Assembly: GCF_040096185.1 (NCBI RefSeq)
Contig: NZ_JBBMFF010000205.1
Span: 5,666 to 69,665 of the forward strand
Reading direction: 5' to 3'
From: JAZOXB01 sp040096185
GTDB lineage: Bacteria; Bacillota; Clostridia; Oscillospirales; Oscillospiraceae
DNA length: 64,000 nucleotides
The position numbers and the translations under genes are program-made. How positions within the stretch are numbered: position 1 is the stretch's first letter; each line of letters starts with the position of its first letter. The notes beneath the pieces are model-generated. The model made no database searches. It was not told where the DNA came from and worked only from the letters and a program-made list of their open reading frames with translations. Of this stretch, positions 39,621-48,970 are shown one piece after another.

Positions 39621-40720
39621 GGTGTATCCACCCGGAACGCATCCGGCGTGCGGATGGACTCCAGATAATCGTCGTTGATGGCGGCCTCCGCAAACGTCGC
39701 CATGCCATTCATGACGGCGCAGGCGGCCTTCAGCACCTGAAAGGCCAGCGGACAGCCGCTCCCCTCGCCCAGCCGCATGCCGAGCTGCAGGAAGGGCGCA
39801 AGGCCCAGCTCCTCCGCAGCGCGGCGGTAGCCCGGCTCCTTTGAGGCATGGGACAGGAAGATCGCATCCCGCGCAGCCGGGCACAGGCGCACGGCGCACA
39901 GGGCTGCGACCACGGAGATGAGCCCGTCGGCTACGGCCGGGACATGCGCTGCGGCAAGGCCGAGGAACGCGCCCGTCATGGCCGCAAGATCCAGACCGCC
40001 GACCGCGGCCAGCACGCCGACGGGGTCTGCCGGGTCCGGCCGGTGCAGCGTGAGCGCACGCCGGATCACGTCCTTTTTCTTCCGGAAGGCATCGTCCGTC
40101 AGGCCCGCGCCGCGGCCGGTCAGCTCCTCCGGCGCAAGGCCGGTCAACGCCGCCAGAACGGCGGCCGACGTCGTGGTGTTGCCGATGCCCATCTCGCCGA
40201 TGCCGACGGCCTGCATACCGTCCTGCGCGGCGCGCTGCGCCTGCTCCATGCCGACGGAAATGGCCGTCAGCGCCTGCTCCCGCGTCATGGCGGGCTCCCG
40301 CGCGATATCGCCGGTGGAGCGGCGGATCTTCCGATCCACGATCTCCGGGCAGCGGACATCCGCGTCGATGCCGACGTCCGTCACGACGACGGAATCGCCA
40401 AAGGCCGCCGCCAGGGCGGACATGCCCGTGATATGCCGTGTCATATTGATAGACTGACTGAGCGTGACCGAGACCGGCGTTGCCGAAACGCCCTCGGCCG
40501 TAACGCCGTTATCCGCCGCGAACACGAGCACGCGGCAGCGGTCAATCCGATTTTTCACCCGGCCGGTCAGTCCTGCCAGCCGGATGGAGACATCCTCCAG
40601 TGCGCCGAGGCTGCCCGGTGGCTTGGCCAGCTCCGCCTGACGGCGGGCGGCAGCGTCCATCGCGGCGCGGTCCGCCGGGCGGATGGAGCGCAGAAAGGTC
40701 TGAAATTCCTGCTCTGTCAT
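39617..40720 (-). CDS. cobT: Nicotinate-nucleotide--DMB phosphoribosyltransferase
   Basis: 367 residues from ATG 40720 with GGAGG 5 nt upstream. Activates the lower-ligand base to its alpha-ribotide. LAKPPGSLGALEDVSIRLAG, VLVFAADNGVTAEGVS, the glycine-rich EMGIGNTTTSAAVLAAL (phosphate binding), and the catalytic Glu region EGSGCPLAFQVLKAA are all present. Overlaps the CbiR-like gene stop by 4 bp. Confidence 0.95.
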   Translation of the reverse strand: MTEQEFQTFLRSIRPADRAAMDAAARRQAELAKPPGSLGALEDVSIRLAGLTGRVKNRIDRCRVLVFAADNGVTAEGVSATPVSVTLSQSINMTRHITGMSALAAAFGDSVVVTDVGIDADVRCPEIVDRKIRRSTGDIAREPAMTREQALTAISVGMEQAQRAAQDGMQAVGIGEMGIGNTTTSAAVLAALTGLAPEELTGRGAGLTDDAFRKKKDVIRRALTLHRPDPADPVGVLAAVGGLDLAAMTGAFLGLAAAHVPAVADGLISVVAALCAVRLCPAARDAIFLSHASKEPGYRRAAEELGLAPFLQLGMRLGEGSGCPLAFQVLKAACAVMNGMATFAEAAINDDYLESIRTPDAFRVDTP

Positions 40721-41481
40721 GGTTCCTCCAGATAGCCCCGCGCGCAAAGCCAGCGCAGCGAGAGCTCACAGTTCTGATTTTCGATCGTATAATCCGCCGC
40801 CGGGCACTGCTCCGCCAGCGCGGCAAGGATATCCGGCATCGGGATCATGCCCTGCCCGAGCGCGTCGTGCAGGTCCCAGTCGCCGTCGTTGTTGTGCAGG
40901 TGCACATGGCGCAGCCACGGGGCCATCGGCGCGATCCAATCCAGAGGCGGCGTTTCGCTCACGCGGGTATTGGCATGGCCGACATCGAGGCACAGGCCGA
41001 AGCGCGGGTCGTTGACTGCGGCAGCGATCTGCACGAGCATATCCGGCCCCGGCTCCATCACGTTTTCCAGCGCAAGGCAGAGGCCGTCCGGGGCATCCCG
41101 GAGAAATTCCCGCCAGAATTCGACGGAACGGGCCGTGAACCACTCCGGAAAATAGACAAGCGGGATATAGCCGCTGTGCACCACGATGCGCCGGATGCCG
41201 AGCGCCAGCGCCGCCTGCGCGGTCTGCCGGAAGCGCAGCATGACGACCTCGCGCACGCGCGGGTCGATGGCGCAGGGCGACAGCTCCGCAAACGGCGCAT
41301 GCAGCCAGAGAGAGCCGATCCCGCTGCAGCGCGCCCGTGCGGCCTCCGTAGCCGCAGGCTCCTCCAGCCTCCGCGCCTCGCAGAAATCCGTCAGCTCCAG
41401 CCCAAGGCCCCATTTCCGGGCCAGTGCGGCGGCATTTTCATCCATCCCGGAGAGAAATAACTTCCCGCGTAGCGTCTGCAT
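40717..41481 (-). CDS. Xylose-isomerase-like TIM barrel enzyme, candidate cobamide-remodelling CbiR
   Basis: 254 residues from ATG 41481 (weak GGGTGA ribosome site). An AP-endonuclease-2/sugar-isomerase TIM barrel with a full set of metal ligands: WLHAPF near 60, VVHSGY near 105, Glu in LALENV, Asp and His in CLDVGHAN, His in HVHLHNNDGDWDLH, Glu in YTIENQN. CbiR of Akkermansia, in the same superfamily, splits the cobamide nucleotide loop so that the corrinoid can be rebuilt. This gene leads the cobT-cobU-cobS operon, which supports that role. I cannot tell by eye whether it is orthologous to CbiR rather than another AP2Ec enzyme. Confidence 0.65.
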   Translation of the reverse strand: MQTLRGKLFLSGMDENAAALARKWGLGLELTDFCEARRLEEPAATEAARARCSGIGSLWLHAPFAELSPCAIDPRVREVVMLRFRQTAQAALALGIRRIVVHSGYIPLVYFPEWFTARSVEFWREFLRDAPDGLCLALENVMEPGPDMLVQIAAAVNDPRFGLCLDVGHANTRVSETPPLDWIAPMAPWLRHVHLHNNDGDWDLHDALGQGMIPMPDILAALAEQCPAADYTIENQNCELSLRWLCARGYLEEP

Positions 41482-41500
41482 GTATTCACCCACTTTCAAA

Positions 41501-41564
41501 GCCGCACCGCACGATTCCGTAAGAGCATTCGGCGAAGGCCGAAGCTGCAATTGTGCGGTGTTGC
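41501..41564. repeat. Dispersed palindromic repeat, copy 2
   Basis: Inverted relative to copy 1 (1908-1980). Arms near 41501-41516 and 41549-41564 pair at 13 of 16 positions, and a central hairpin (TTCGGC/GCCGAA) is nested inside. It forms most of the 5' leader of the cob operon, between the promoter and the first start codon. Confidence 0.7.
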
Positions 41565-41570
41565 TCAAAT

Positions 41571-41599
41571 ATGATATCACAAAAAGCGGCGGATGCCAA
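41571..41599 (-). promoter_or_regulatory. Promoter of the CbiR-like/cobTUS operon
   Basis: Minus strand TTGGCA (41594-41599), 17 bp, TATCAT (41571-41576). The -35 lies inside the terminator hairpin of the upstream giant gene. No second cobalamin riboswitch is seen. Confidence 0.6.
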
Positions 41600-41624
41600 C
41601 ATCAATCTCGATGCGGCATCCGCC
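41581..41624 (-). terminator. Terminator of the giant SLH gene
   Basis: GGCGGATGCC (41588-41597) pairs with GGCATCCGCC (41615-41624); TTTTT follows on the minus strand. Confidence 0.8.
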
Positions 41625-41679
41625 ATTTTCCCGGCATTCCCGCACCGCCGCAGAGCGGCGCGGGAGCGCCATAGTCTCA

Positions 41680-41749
41680 GGGAATCTCCGAACCAATCGT
41701 CTGCGGCTGAGCCGCGAAGCTTCTGCCGATTGATTCAGCGCTTTCCTTA
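41680..41749. mobile_element. Short MITE-like element with related ends
   Basis: 70 bp with imperfect inverted ends; the right end reads, inverted, TAAGGAAAGCGCTGAATCAA, close to the TAAGGAAACTCTGAATAAAT end of the element at 17159-17324. The TAA at this end is the stop codon of the giant SLH gene. Confidence 0.5.
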
Positions 41750-44700
41750 CTTGCCGAGGGAAGCGAAGCGCATCAGCAGCGTTGCGACCTCTGCGCGGGT
41801 CGCCGTGCCCTGCGGCTCGAGGCGGCCGTTGCCCATACCGCGCAGCAGGCCGACGGCAACTGCCCAGCGCACCGCTGCGAGCGCATAGGAGCTGACCTGC
41901 ATCCCATCGGAGAACTGCGACAGATCATCGCGTGCGCCGGTGACAGCGCCGGTCTTTTCCGCATAGCGGACGATCATCGTGACCATCTGCTCGCGGGTCA
42001 CCGGGGACTCGGGGTCGAACGCCGTGGTGGACACGCCGTTGATCACGCCGGCCGCATAGGCCCAGCGGACTGCATCGGCATACCAGGCATCGGCAGCGAC
42101 ATCCGCAAACGGGAGCGCCGCGGAGCTTGCCGGGCTGCCTGCCACGCGCCAGAGCACCATGGCGAACATCGCGCGGCTCATCTGGCCGTTCGGGCGGAAC
42201 GTGCCGTCCTCAAAGCCGATGAACAGGTGGTTCGTGATGGCATAGTCCGTGCTGAGGTGATACCACTGCGCGGGATCAAGATCCGGGAAGGCGCGGCTCG
42301 GGCAGTTCGCACCGCCGTCACACACCGGGGCCTTGCCCGTCACCGTGACGACACACTGGCTGTAGGTGTGGTTGCTGTCGCCCGTCGTGAGGACGTAGAC
42401 GCCTGCGGTGTCAAAGTGCCAGGCAAACGTGCCGTCCGCGGCCGTCCTGCCGAGCAGCTCGCCGCCGCAAAAGATCTGCACGCCCTCTGCCGGAGCAACA
42501 CCGGTTCCCATCTGGTACACCGTTGCCGTGAACGTCTCGCTCGCCGCTGCGGTGAGCGCGGTCTCGTGGAACCAGACGTTGTACTTATAGCCGTAGTAGC
42601 TGTCGGAGTCGGCCGTCGACTCATTGGCAAACACGCCGTAGATGCCGCCGGCCGTGACGGGGACCGTCAGCGGGGAGGACGTATCATACGCGCCGTTCAC
42701 GAAGTAATACTGGCCCCAGTATGCCACTGCCGCATTGGCCGCGTTGAAGTCTTCCGGGCCGGTCAGGCTGCCGATGTAGCCATATTCGCTGACCGTGAGG
42801 ACATAGTCCTCGCCGAAGCCCTGCTGCAGCGCCTCTGCGACCGTGCTGGAGGAAGAGACCTCCAGCGTGCGGTCGATCGCGCCGATGCCGTTCACGCCCG
42901 TTAGGCGGACCGTGACCGTCGCCTTGAAGGGCTTCTCCGTCACATGGACGCGGCACTGGCTGTAGGTGTGCAGCTCGTCGCCGGTCGTGAGCACATAGTC
43001 GCCCGCATGCTCAAAGCGGCAGATAACCTTGCCGTTCTCATCGCTGACGCCCATCACATTGCCGTCCGCATAGACCTTCACGCCTGCCTGCGGCACGGCG
43101 GTATTGCCCTGCATCTGGCAGACCGTGACGTCAAAGGCCGTCTCGGCCTCGGCGGTAACGCTGCGCTCGTGGATCCAGACGTTGTACTTGTAGCCGTAGT
43201 TCTCGCCGGTCGTGTTCTTCTCGTTGGCGAAGATGCCGTAAACTGCGCCGTCCGTGACAGGGACCGTCAGCGGAGAGGACGTGTCATACGCGCCGTCGAT
43301 GTAGTAATACTGACCCCAGAACTCAACGCCCGCATTGGCGGCGTTGAAATCGTCCGGGCCGGTCAGACTGCCGATGTAGCCATAGCCGCTGACCGTGAGC
43401 GTGTAGTCCTCGCCAAGGCCCTCCTGCAGAGCCTCTGCCACGGTCTTATCCGACGTTGTGTCGAACGTGCGGTCCACCGCGCCGACACCGTTCACGCCGG
43501 TCAGCACGACCGTGACCGTCGTCTTAACGGGAGGCTGGTCGCCGTCCGGGTTCGGGCCGTTCGTGCCGAGGACCGTCATGGTGGCGGAGACCTTCTGACC
43601 GATCAGCTTGGAGAAGTAGTCGTCATACCATGCGCCGGACGTAATCTTCTTGGCATACTTGGCAAAGACGGCATGCTCCAGGACGCTCTCAACGGTGACA
43701 GACGTGTTGTACTTCGGCTGCGTCAGCACCAGATTCTCATGGGCAATGACGGCCGGATTGCTGGACTTGAACTTGTTGTACTGCTCCTGACCGCCGACGG
43801 AGGAATAATCCGCCTGATCTCCGGCCACGATGCCAGCACCATGCGCGTCGCGGTAGTCATACAGCCACGTCAGGCCGCCGTTCTCGCCCGCAACGGCCTC
43901 GCGGAAGGCGTGGAGGCTCTTCGTCACGGCGTACTGCGACTCGTTCGCTCCGTCGTTCAGGCCGTCCCAGTAGTGGGCCTTGGCCTGCTCCATGAGGTTC
44001 AGCGCATCGTCAAGCTCCGCCTTTGTCAGCGGCAGGACCTTGAGGGCGATCTGCTTCTGTACGGAGACGTCCTTCGTCTTGTGCTGCATGGTAACGGTCA
44101 GCGTCACCTCCGCCGCGGCTTCGCCGGGCATCGGGCGGTAGATATTGGCGCGGTAGGCGTTGATCTCGGCCACATCCGGATCGCCCGAGGTGACGATGAA
44201 CTTATAATCGTCATAGTTCTCGATGCCGGTAGCGCGTGCCGTGAGGAGCTGGATGTCGCCGTTCACGGCCTCGGGGTCGATGACCTCGCCGGTCACAACA
44301 TAGGTCAGCTTCGTGACGAGATAGTTCTCGTCAAGCTCCTTCTGCATCTGCTGACGCAGCGGCTCGAGATCCTCGGCCGGGAGCGTCAGACGGAAGCCCT
44401 CGGCCTGCAGCGAGCTCTCGTTGAGCTGGAACGTCAGGGTCGGATAGAGATGGACCTTCGTGTCAACGCTCGGGCGTGTGACGCGGCCCGTCAGGACTTC
44501 GCCCGCCGTGCTGCCCTCGATGGAGATCAGCTTGGAATCGGATGTCCAGGCGAACGTGACGAACGGATAAGCGCCGGTACGCTGCGGGAGCTGCAGGTCG
44601 GAGATAATCTCCGCTTCGCTTGTATTCTGATTGCGGATGGTATCGAACGTAACGGAGGCCGCCGCCTTTTCGAGGTAATCCCGGACGGTGTCCAGATCCC

Positions 44701-47700
44701 AGTTCAGGATGACCATCGCCGTGATATCCGCACTGCTCTCGCCGCGCGTAAGCGTCAGCTCCACGCCGGAGACGCGGGCAAAGTGCGCCGCAAGGCCCAG
44801 CGTTGCGGGGTCCGCATTGAAATAGGTGATCTTGCCGTCGGCCGCGATGCCGGTCGTCTGCGCCACATCCATCGGGTAATCGAGCGCGCCGGGGTCCTTC
44901 ACGGTGACGGTGAGGCCGTCAAGGTTATTTCTGCTCAGATAGTTTTCCACATAGGTGCAGAGGTTCGTATCCGTACCGGGGACCGGGTTCAGCGTGGACT
45001 TGCTGTCCAGCAGGGACTTGGCCGCCGTGACAAGCTCGTCGTTCTGCGCCTTCAGGGACTTCACCGTGATGAGGAAGGTCTTCGTGCCGGTCTCGCCGCC
45101 GTAGGCCAGCGTTGCCGTCAGCTTCACATAGACCGTGCCCGCAGACGGGAGCGTCACGACGCCCTCCGGCGTGATGACCGCGCCGTTCGAGCTGGCCCAG
45201 GTGATCGTGCCGTCAAAGCCCTCGACCGTCGAAGCAAGCGCCAGTGTGCAGTTCTCGGTGACGAGCGTCGGCTCGACCGTGAGCTTTTCCGCCGCGCGCG
45301 CAATGGCCTCGGCCGCCGCCGTGTTGACCACATGCGTGCCGCCCTGCCATGCCAGCAGCGGATAGCCGCCGTTGCGGCCGTCGTCCTGGTGGAAGGCTTC
45401 ATTGCCGAGTGCAAGGACAAAGGCAGTCTCCTTCATCTCCGCGGCGGTCTTGGCCGTCGCTTCGACATTGACGCCGTCCTTCGTGTTGCCGGTCGCAGCA
45501 GAGGCGGAGCCTTCGAGATAATAGCTGTTCCGAATTTCGGCCGCATATTCGCCGACGAGCGCGCCGCAGGAAGCACCCTTGACGCTGCCGGTGTTATAGC
45601 AGTTCGTGACCGTGGGGTCCATGCCGCCCGTGTGCTTGCCCGCGATGCCGCCGACGCAGGTCGCGCCGGTGACGGAGCCGGTATTATAGCAGTTCAGGAT
45701 CTGCACGCTGCCGTTTTCGGTGTAGCCGACGATGCCGCCGACATAGCCGCGGTTGTTGCTGCCGCCGTTGATCGCGCCGGTGTTATAGCAGCCCGTGATG
45801 GGCGCGTAGCTTGCGCCGACGATGCCGCCGACCTTCGCGTCGGAATAGGCGCTGCTCAGCGTGCAGGTCACACTGCCCTCGTTGCCGCAGTTCACGATCG
45901 CACCGCTGGCATAGACGCGCGCGGCGATGCCGCCCGTCACGCCGCCGTAGGAGGCCGCATTCGTCACGTTCACACGGCTGACGCAGCCCTCGATACGGCC
46001 GTAGCTCTGGTTGGCGAAGGCGCCGATCGCGCCGTCGCCCTCGATCGTGCCGACAAGCGTCAGATTCTTGATCACGCCGTCTGCCCCGAGGTAGCCGCAC
46101 AGGCCCATCGCAGATTCGTAGGTATCGTCATTATCGCAGCTGTAATAGCCGCTGATCGTCTTGCCGTTGCCGTCCAAAATGCCGCCAAACTGCGCGCTGT
46201 ATTTGCCGATACCGCCCCAGCGGTTGGCCTTCGGAGCCTCCGTGCTGTTGAGCACGAGGTTCACCATGATGCGGGCGTTGATCGTCGTCTCACCGCTGTT
46301 GACCTTCGCAGCAAACCACGCAAGCTCCTCCGGCGTCTTGATGAGGTACCACGTCACGCCGTTTTCGGTCTTCGTCTCCGGCGCGGTATCGGAGGCCTTG
46401 CCCGTCCAGACATTGCTGCCCTCCTCGAGTCTGACCGTAACAGTCAGATCCTTGCCCGCGACCGTGAAGGAACCGGCCACATTCAGATAGCCGTCCAGCA
46501 TGACGGCATAGGAATAGGTGCCGTCTGGCAGGCTGTAGACGCCGTTCACCGCCGTCTGCTCGCCGCCCTCGGCATGTGTCACGGTAATGTCCGCGCCGCT
46601 CAGCGTGCTGCCGTCGTCCGCCTTCACGGTGGCAATGCGCACACTATGGCGCGCCGCCTGCTGCAGCGTGACATGCAGGCTGTCGTTTTCGCCCGTGACC
46701 GTCAGGCTGCCCGACGCGGTCTCATAGCCGAACAGGCTCGCCTCATAGGTGTAGCTTCCCTTCGGCAGGCGCCATGCGCCGTTCACGGCGCTCCACTGCT
46801 TGCCATCGGCATCGCGAAGAACGAGCTTTGCCTCGGCCGGGGTCAGCGTCACGCTGACGGGATAGGTGCGGACCGAGAGGGTGACCGTGATGGTGCGGCC
46901 TGCGCCGTCGATCGTAAAGCTTCCGGTCACATCGTCGCACTCATCGCGCGTGACAAGATAGGTATAGCTTCCGGAGACAAGGCGATAGGTGCCGTCCTCC
47001 TCCGGGGTCTGCTCCACGTTCTGCGCATCGTAGACATGGACGGAAGCGCCGGTCATGTTGACGGAGAACGCCACGATGAGCTTGGCATCCGCATCCTGCC
47101 AGGCAAGGACGGGATAGCCGCTGTTCTGATTCTTCGCGTCGTTCACGAATGCGCCGCCGAGCTTCAGCACGGTGTCGAGCGACTTCAGCTGCTCTTCCGT
47201 GAGGGCAGTTGTGTCGCCGGAGCCTCTGCCGATGGCCTGCATGCCCGTGAGGTAATAGCAGTTCGAAACGGAGCCGCCGTCGTTGTAGCCGATGAGCGAG
47301 CCCGCATAATTATAGTTGCCCGCTGCGGCCAGTGTGATCGCACCGGCATTGTAGCAGGACGTCACGGTCGTGTTCGAATCCGTCTGGCCGAGAATGCCGC
47401 CGACGCGGTTGCCGGTGGCGGAGCCGACGTTATAGCACTCACTCAGCGTAGTATAGTAGGCAGTGCCAACGATACCGGCCGAGAAATTGTTCGTACCATT
47501 GCTGATCGTGCCGAAGTTCGCGCAGCGCAGGACGGTCGAGCGCGCAGCGGACTTGCCGTTCAGACGGCCGACGATACCGCCGACATTCCGGCTCGTACCG
47601 GTGACCGTGGCATAGTTCGCGCAGGCCTCGATCGTGGCGCTGTCCGCCTGACCGGCGATGCCGCCGACATAGCCGCGGCCGGAGATGCTGCCGCGGACCG

Positions 47701-48937
47701 TCAGGCGGCGTACGGCCGCGCCGGTATCCAGGCAGCCGAACAGACCGGCATAGTCCGTCGTCTGCGAGACGAGCAGATTATCGATCGTGTGATACGCACC
47801 GTCAAAGCTGCCCGCAAAGCGGCGGGCATCGCTGCCGATCGGCGTGAAGGCCACATTGCCCATGTCCAGATTGGCTGCGAGTGTCACATGCTTTCCGGCA
47901 AAGGCATTGCCGGAGGCGACCTGTGCGGAGAGATAGGCCAGCTCCTCGCCGTTCGAGATGAGATAGGGATCCGCCTGCGTGCCGGTGCCGCCCGCAAAGC
48001 CGTCTGCCACCGTTCCGTCCCACTCGATGCCGGGGACCATGGTGACCTTGACTGTCGTGTCGGCCTCGCCGAGCGTGAACGTGCCGCGTGCCGTCTTATA
48101 GCCCGCAGCCTTCACCTGATAGGAATAGTCCGCCGGGAAGAGCAGGTAGGAGCCGTCCTCCTCGGCCTGCATAACCTCGTCGCCGTGCTTCACGGTAACG
48201 GCCGCCGTCGTGCCTGCGGCAAGGCCCGTGATCAAGAACGCCGCCTTATAGCGTGCAAGCTCCGTCATGGTCACGGGGACTTCAACGGCCGCATCCGTCA
48301 CGGTAAAGCTGCCGGTGGCCTGCGCATAGCCGAAGGCCTCGGCCGTATAGCGGTACTCGCCCGCCGGAACGCTGGCCTTGCCGTCCGTCACGGCATAGGA
48401 AGCATCCGCGCTGTCCGTCAGCGTAAAGGCCGTGCCTGCAGGCGCGCCCGTGAACGTGACGCCATAGTACGTTTTGCAGCTGAAGTCCTTCAGATAGAGC
48501 GTGTCATCGTTCCTATCGCTGCTGTAGTCCTTGGAATACCCGATGGTCACGACGTCATTCGCCGCAACCTCCATCGTGTAGGTCTGGAAGGACGTCATCG
48601 CACCGGAATACGAGGTCGCATTGGACTTCGTCAGGTCCGTTCCGTTCTTCGTAACCGCCATATAGTCGTATTTGGACTCACTGGAGACCTTATAGGAGAA
48701 GCGGAACGTACCGCCGCTCCGGAAGGTCAGCTTGAGGGCGGAAGTCGTTCCCCCCATACCCTTGTTGCCGGATATCAGGCAAGTCTCGTCGTCGCTCTCC
48801 GCAAAGGGATAGGAGGCGTCGTTTTCCACGGTCGCCGGAACGTCCGCAAAAAACTCATCAAAACTTGCCGCTGCTGCGACCGGGATGCTGCACAGCACCA
48901 TGCACAGCACAAGGATCGCCGCGATCATTCGTTTCAT
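41747..48937 (-). CDS. Giant SLH surface protein with two DUF4430 (transcobalamin-like) modules
   Basis: 2,396 residues from ATG 48937 with AAGGAAG 9 nt upstream. Signal peptide about 1-24. Then, in order: two PEGA-like carrier repeats (about 155-300), GLUG repeats (about 370-565), three more PEGA-like repeats (about 615-850), a second GLUG block (about 910-1125), a bacterial Ig-like domain (about 1190-1290), and an unfamiliar region (about 1290-1790). Two DUF4430 units (about 1802-1920 and 2002-2110; KTVAEALQEGLGEDY, YGYIGSLTGPDDF, FWGQYYYIDGAYDTSS) are each followed by a carboxypeptidase-regulatory-like beta domain; three SLH domains end the protein (about 2215-2396). DUF4430 resembles the C-terminal domain of transcobalamin/intrinsic factor. 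The cobalamin riboswitch upstream supports corrinoid capture at the cell surface. Confidence 0.88.
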   Translation of the reverse strand: MKRMIAAILVLCMVLCSIPVAAAASFDEFFADVPATVENDASYPFAESDDETCLISGNKGMGGTTSALKLTFRSGGTFRFSYKVSSESKYDYMAVTKNGTDLTKSNATSYSGAMTSFQTYTMEVAANDVVTIGYSKDYSSDRNDDTLYLKDFSCKTYYGVTFTGAPAGTAFTLTDSADASYAVTDGKASVPAGEYRYTAEAFGYAQATGSFTVTDAAVEVPVTMTELARYKAAFLITGLAAGTTAAVTVKHGDEVMQAEEDGSYLLFPADYSYQVKAAGYKTARGTFTLGEADTTVKVTMVPGIEWDGTVADGFAGGTGTQADPYLISNGEELAYLSAQVASGNAFAGKHVTLAANLDMGNVAFTPIGSDARRFAGSFDGAYHTIDNLLVSQTTDYAGLFGCLDTGAAVRRLTVRGSISGRGYVGGIAGQADSATIEACANYATVTGTSRNVGGIVGRLNGKSAARSTVLRCANFGTISNGTNNFSAGIVGTAYYTTLSECYNVGSATGNRVGGILGQTDSNTTVTSCYNAGAITLAAAGNYNYAGSLIGYNDGGSVSNCYYLTGMQAIGRGSGDTTALTEEQLKSLDTVLKLGGAFVNDAKNQNSGYPVLAWQDADAKLIVAFSVNMTGASVHVYDAQNVEQTPEEDGTYRLVSGSYTYLVTRDECDDVTGSFTIDGAGRTITVTLSVRTYPVSVTLTPAEAKLVLRDADGKQWSAVNGAWRLPKGSYTYEASLFGYETASGSLTVTGENDSLHVTLQQAARHSVRIATVKADDGSTLSGADITVTHAEGGEQTAVNGVYSLPDGTYSYAVMLDGYLNVAGSFTVAGKDLTVTVRLEEGSNVWTGKASDTAPETKTENGVTWYLIKTPEELAWFAAKVNSGETTINARIMVNLVLNSTEAPKANRWGGIGKYSAQFGGILDGNGKTISGYYSCDNDDTYESAMGLCGYLGADGVIKNLTLVGTIEGDGAIGAFANQSYGRIEGCVSRVNVTNAASYGGVTGGIAARVYASGAIVNCGNEGSVTCTLSSAYSDAKVGGIVGASYAPITGCYNTGAINGGSNNRGYVGGIVGYTENGSVQILNCYNTGSVTGATCVGGIAGKHTGGMDPTVTNCYNTGSVKGASCGALVGEYAAEIRNSYYLEGSASAATGNTKDGVNVEATAKTAAEMKETAFVLALGNEAFHQDDGRNGGYPLLAWQGGTHVVNTAAAEAIARAAEKLTVEPTLVTENCTLALASTVEGFDGTITWASSNGAVITPEGVVTLPSAGTVYVKLTATLAYGGETGTKTFLITVKSLKAQNDELVTAAKSLLDSKSTLNPVPGTDTNLCTYVENYLSRNNLDGLTVTVKDPGALDYPMDVAQTTGIAADGKITYFNADPATLGLAAHFARVSGVELTLTRGESSADITAMVILNWDLDTVRDYLEKAAASVTFDTIRNQNTSEAEIISDLQLPQRTGAYPFVTFAWTSDSKLISIEGSTAGEVLTGRVTRPSVDTKVHLYPTLTFQLNESSLQAEGFRLTLPAEDLEPLRQQMQKELDENYLVTKLTYVVTGEVIDPEAVNGDIQLLTARATGIENYDDYKFIVTSGDPDVAEINAYRANIYRPMPGEAAAEVTLTVTMQHKTKDVSVQKQIALKVLPLTKAELDDALNLMEQAKAHYWDGLNDGANESQYAVTKSLHAFREAVAGENGGLTWLYDYRDAHGAGIVAGDQADYSSVGGQEQYNKFKSSNPAVIAHENLVLTQPKYNTSVTVESVLEHAVFAKYAKKITSGAWYDDYFSKLIGQKVSATMTVLGTNGPNPDGDQPPVKTTVTVVLTGVNGVGAVDRTFDTTSDKTVAEALQEGLGEDYTLTVSGYGYIGSLTGPDDFNAANAGVEFWGQYYYIDGAYDTSSPLTVPVTDGAVYGIFANEKNTTGENYGYKYNVWIHERSVTAEAETAFDVTVCQMQGNTAVPQAGVKVYADGNVMGVSDENGKVICRFEHAGDYVLTTGDELHTYSQCRVHVTEKPFKATVTVRLTGVNGIGAIDRTLEVSSSSTVAEALQQGFGEDYVLTVSEYGYIGSLTGPEDFNAANAAVAYWGQYYFVNGAYDTSSPLTVPVTAGGIYGVFANESTADSDSYYGYKYNVWFHETALTAAASETFTATVYQMGTGVAPAEGVQIFCGGELLGRTAADGTFAWHFDTAGVYVLTTGDSNHTYSQCVVTVTGKAPVCDGGANCPSRAFPDLDPAQWYHLSTDYAITNHLFIGFEDGTFRPNGQMSRAMFAMVLWRVAGSPASSAALPFADVAADAWYADAVRWAYAAGVINGVSTTAFDPESPVTREQMVTMIVRYAEKTGAVTGARDDLSQFSDGMQVSSYALAAVRWAVAVGLLRGMGNGRLEPQGTATRAEVATLLMRFASLGK

Positions 48938-48970
48938 GATCCAATCTTCCTTTCTTAATACGAAAATAAT

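Noticed and set aside
41482..41580. N-terminal extension of the CbiR-like protein to 41580
   Set aside because: The extension would be translated from the palindromic repeat and start at the -10 of the promoter; homologous barrels begin near the chosen ATG.
42944..48958. A 2,004-codon open frame antisense to the giant SLH gene
   Set aside because: Composition (Val/Ala/Arg/Asp/His rich, no domains) is that of a shadow frame. The minus-strand gene has a signal peptide, domains, riboswitch and promoter.
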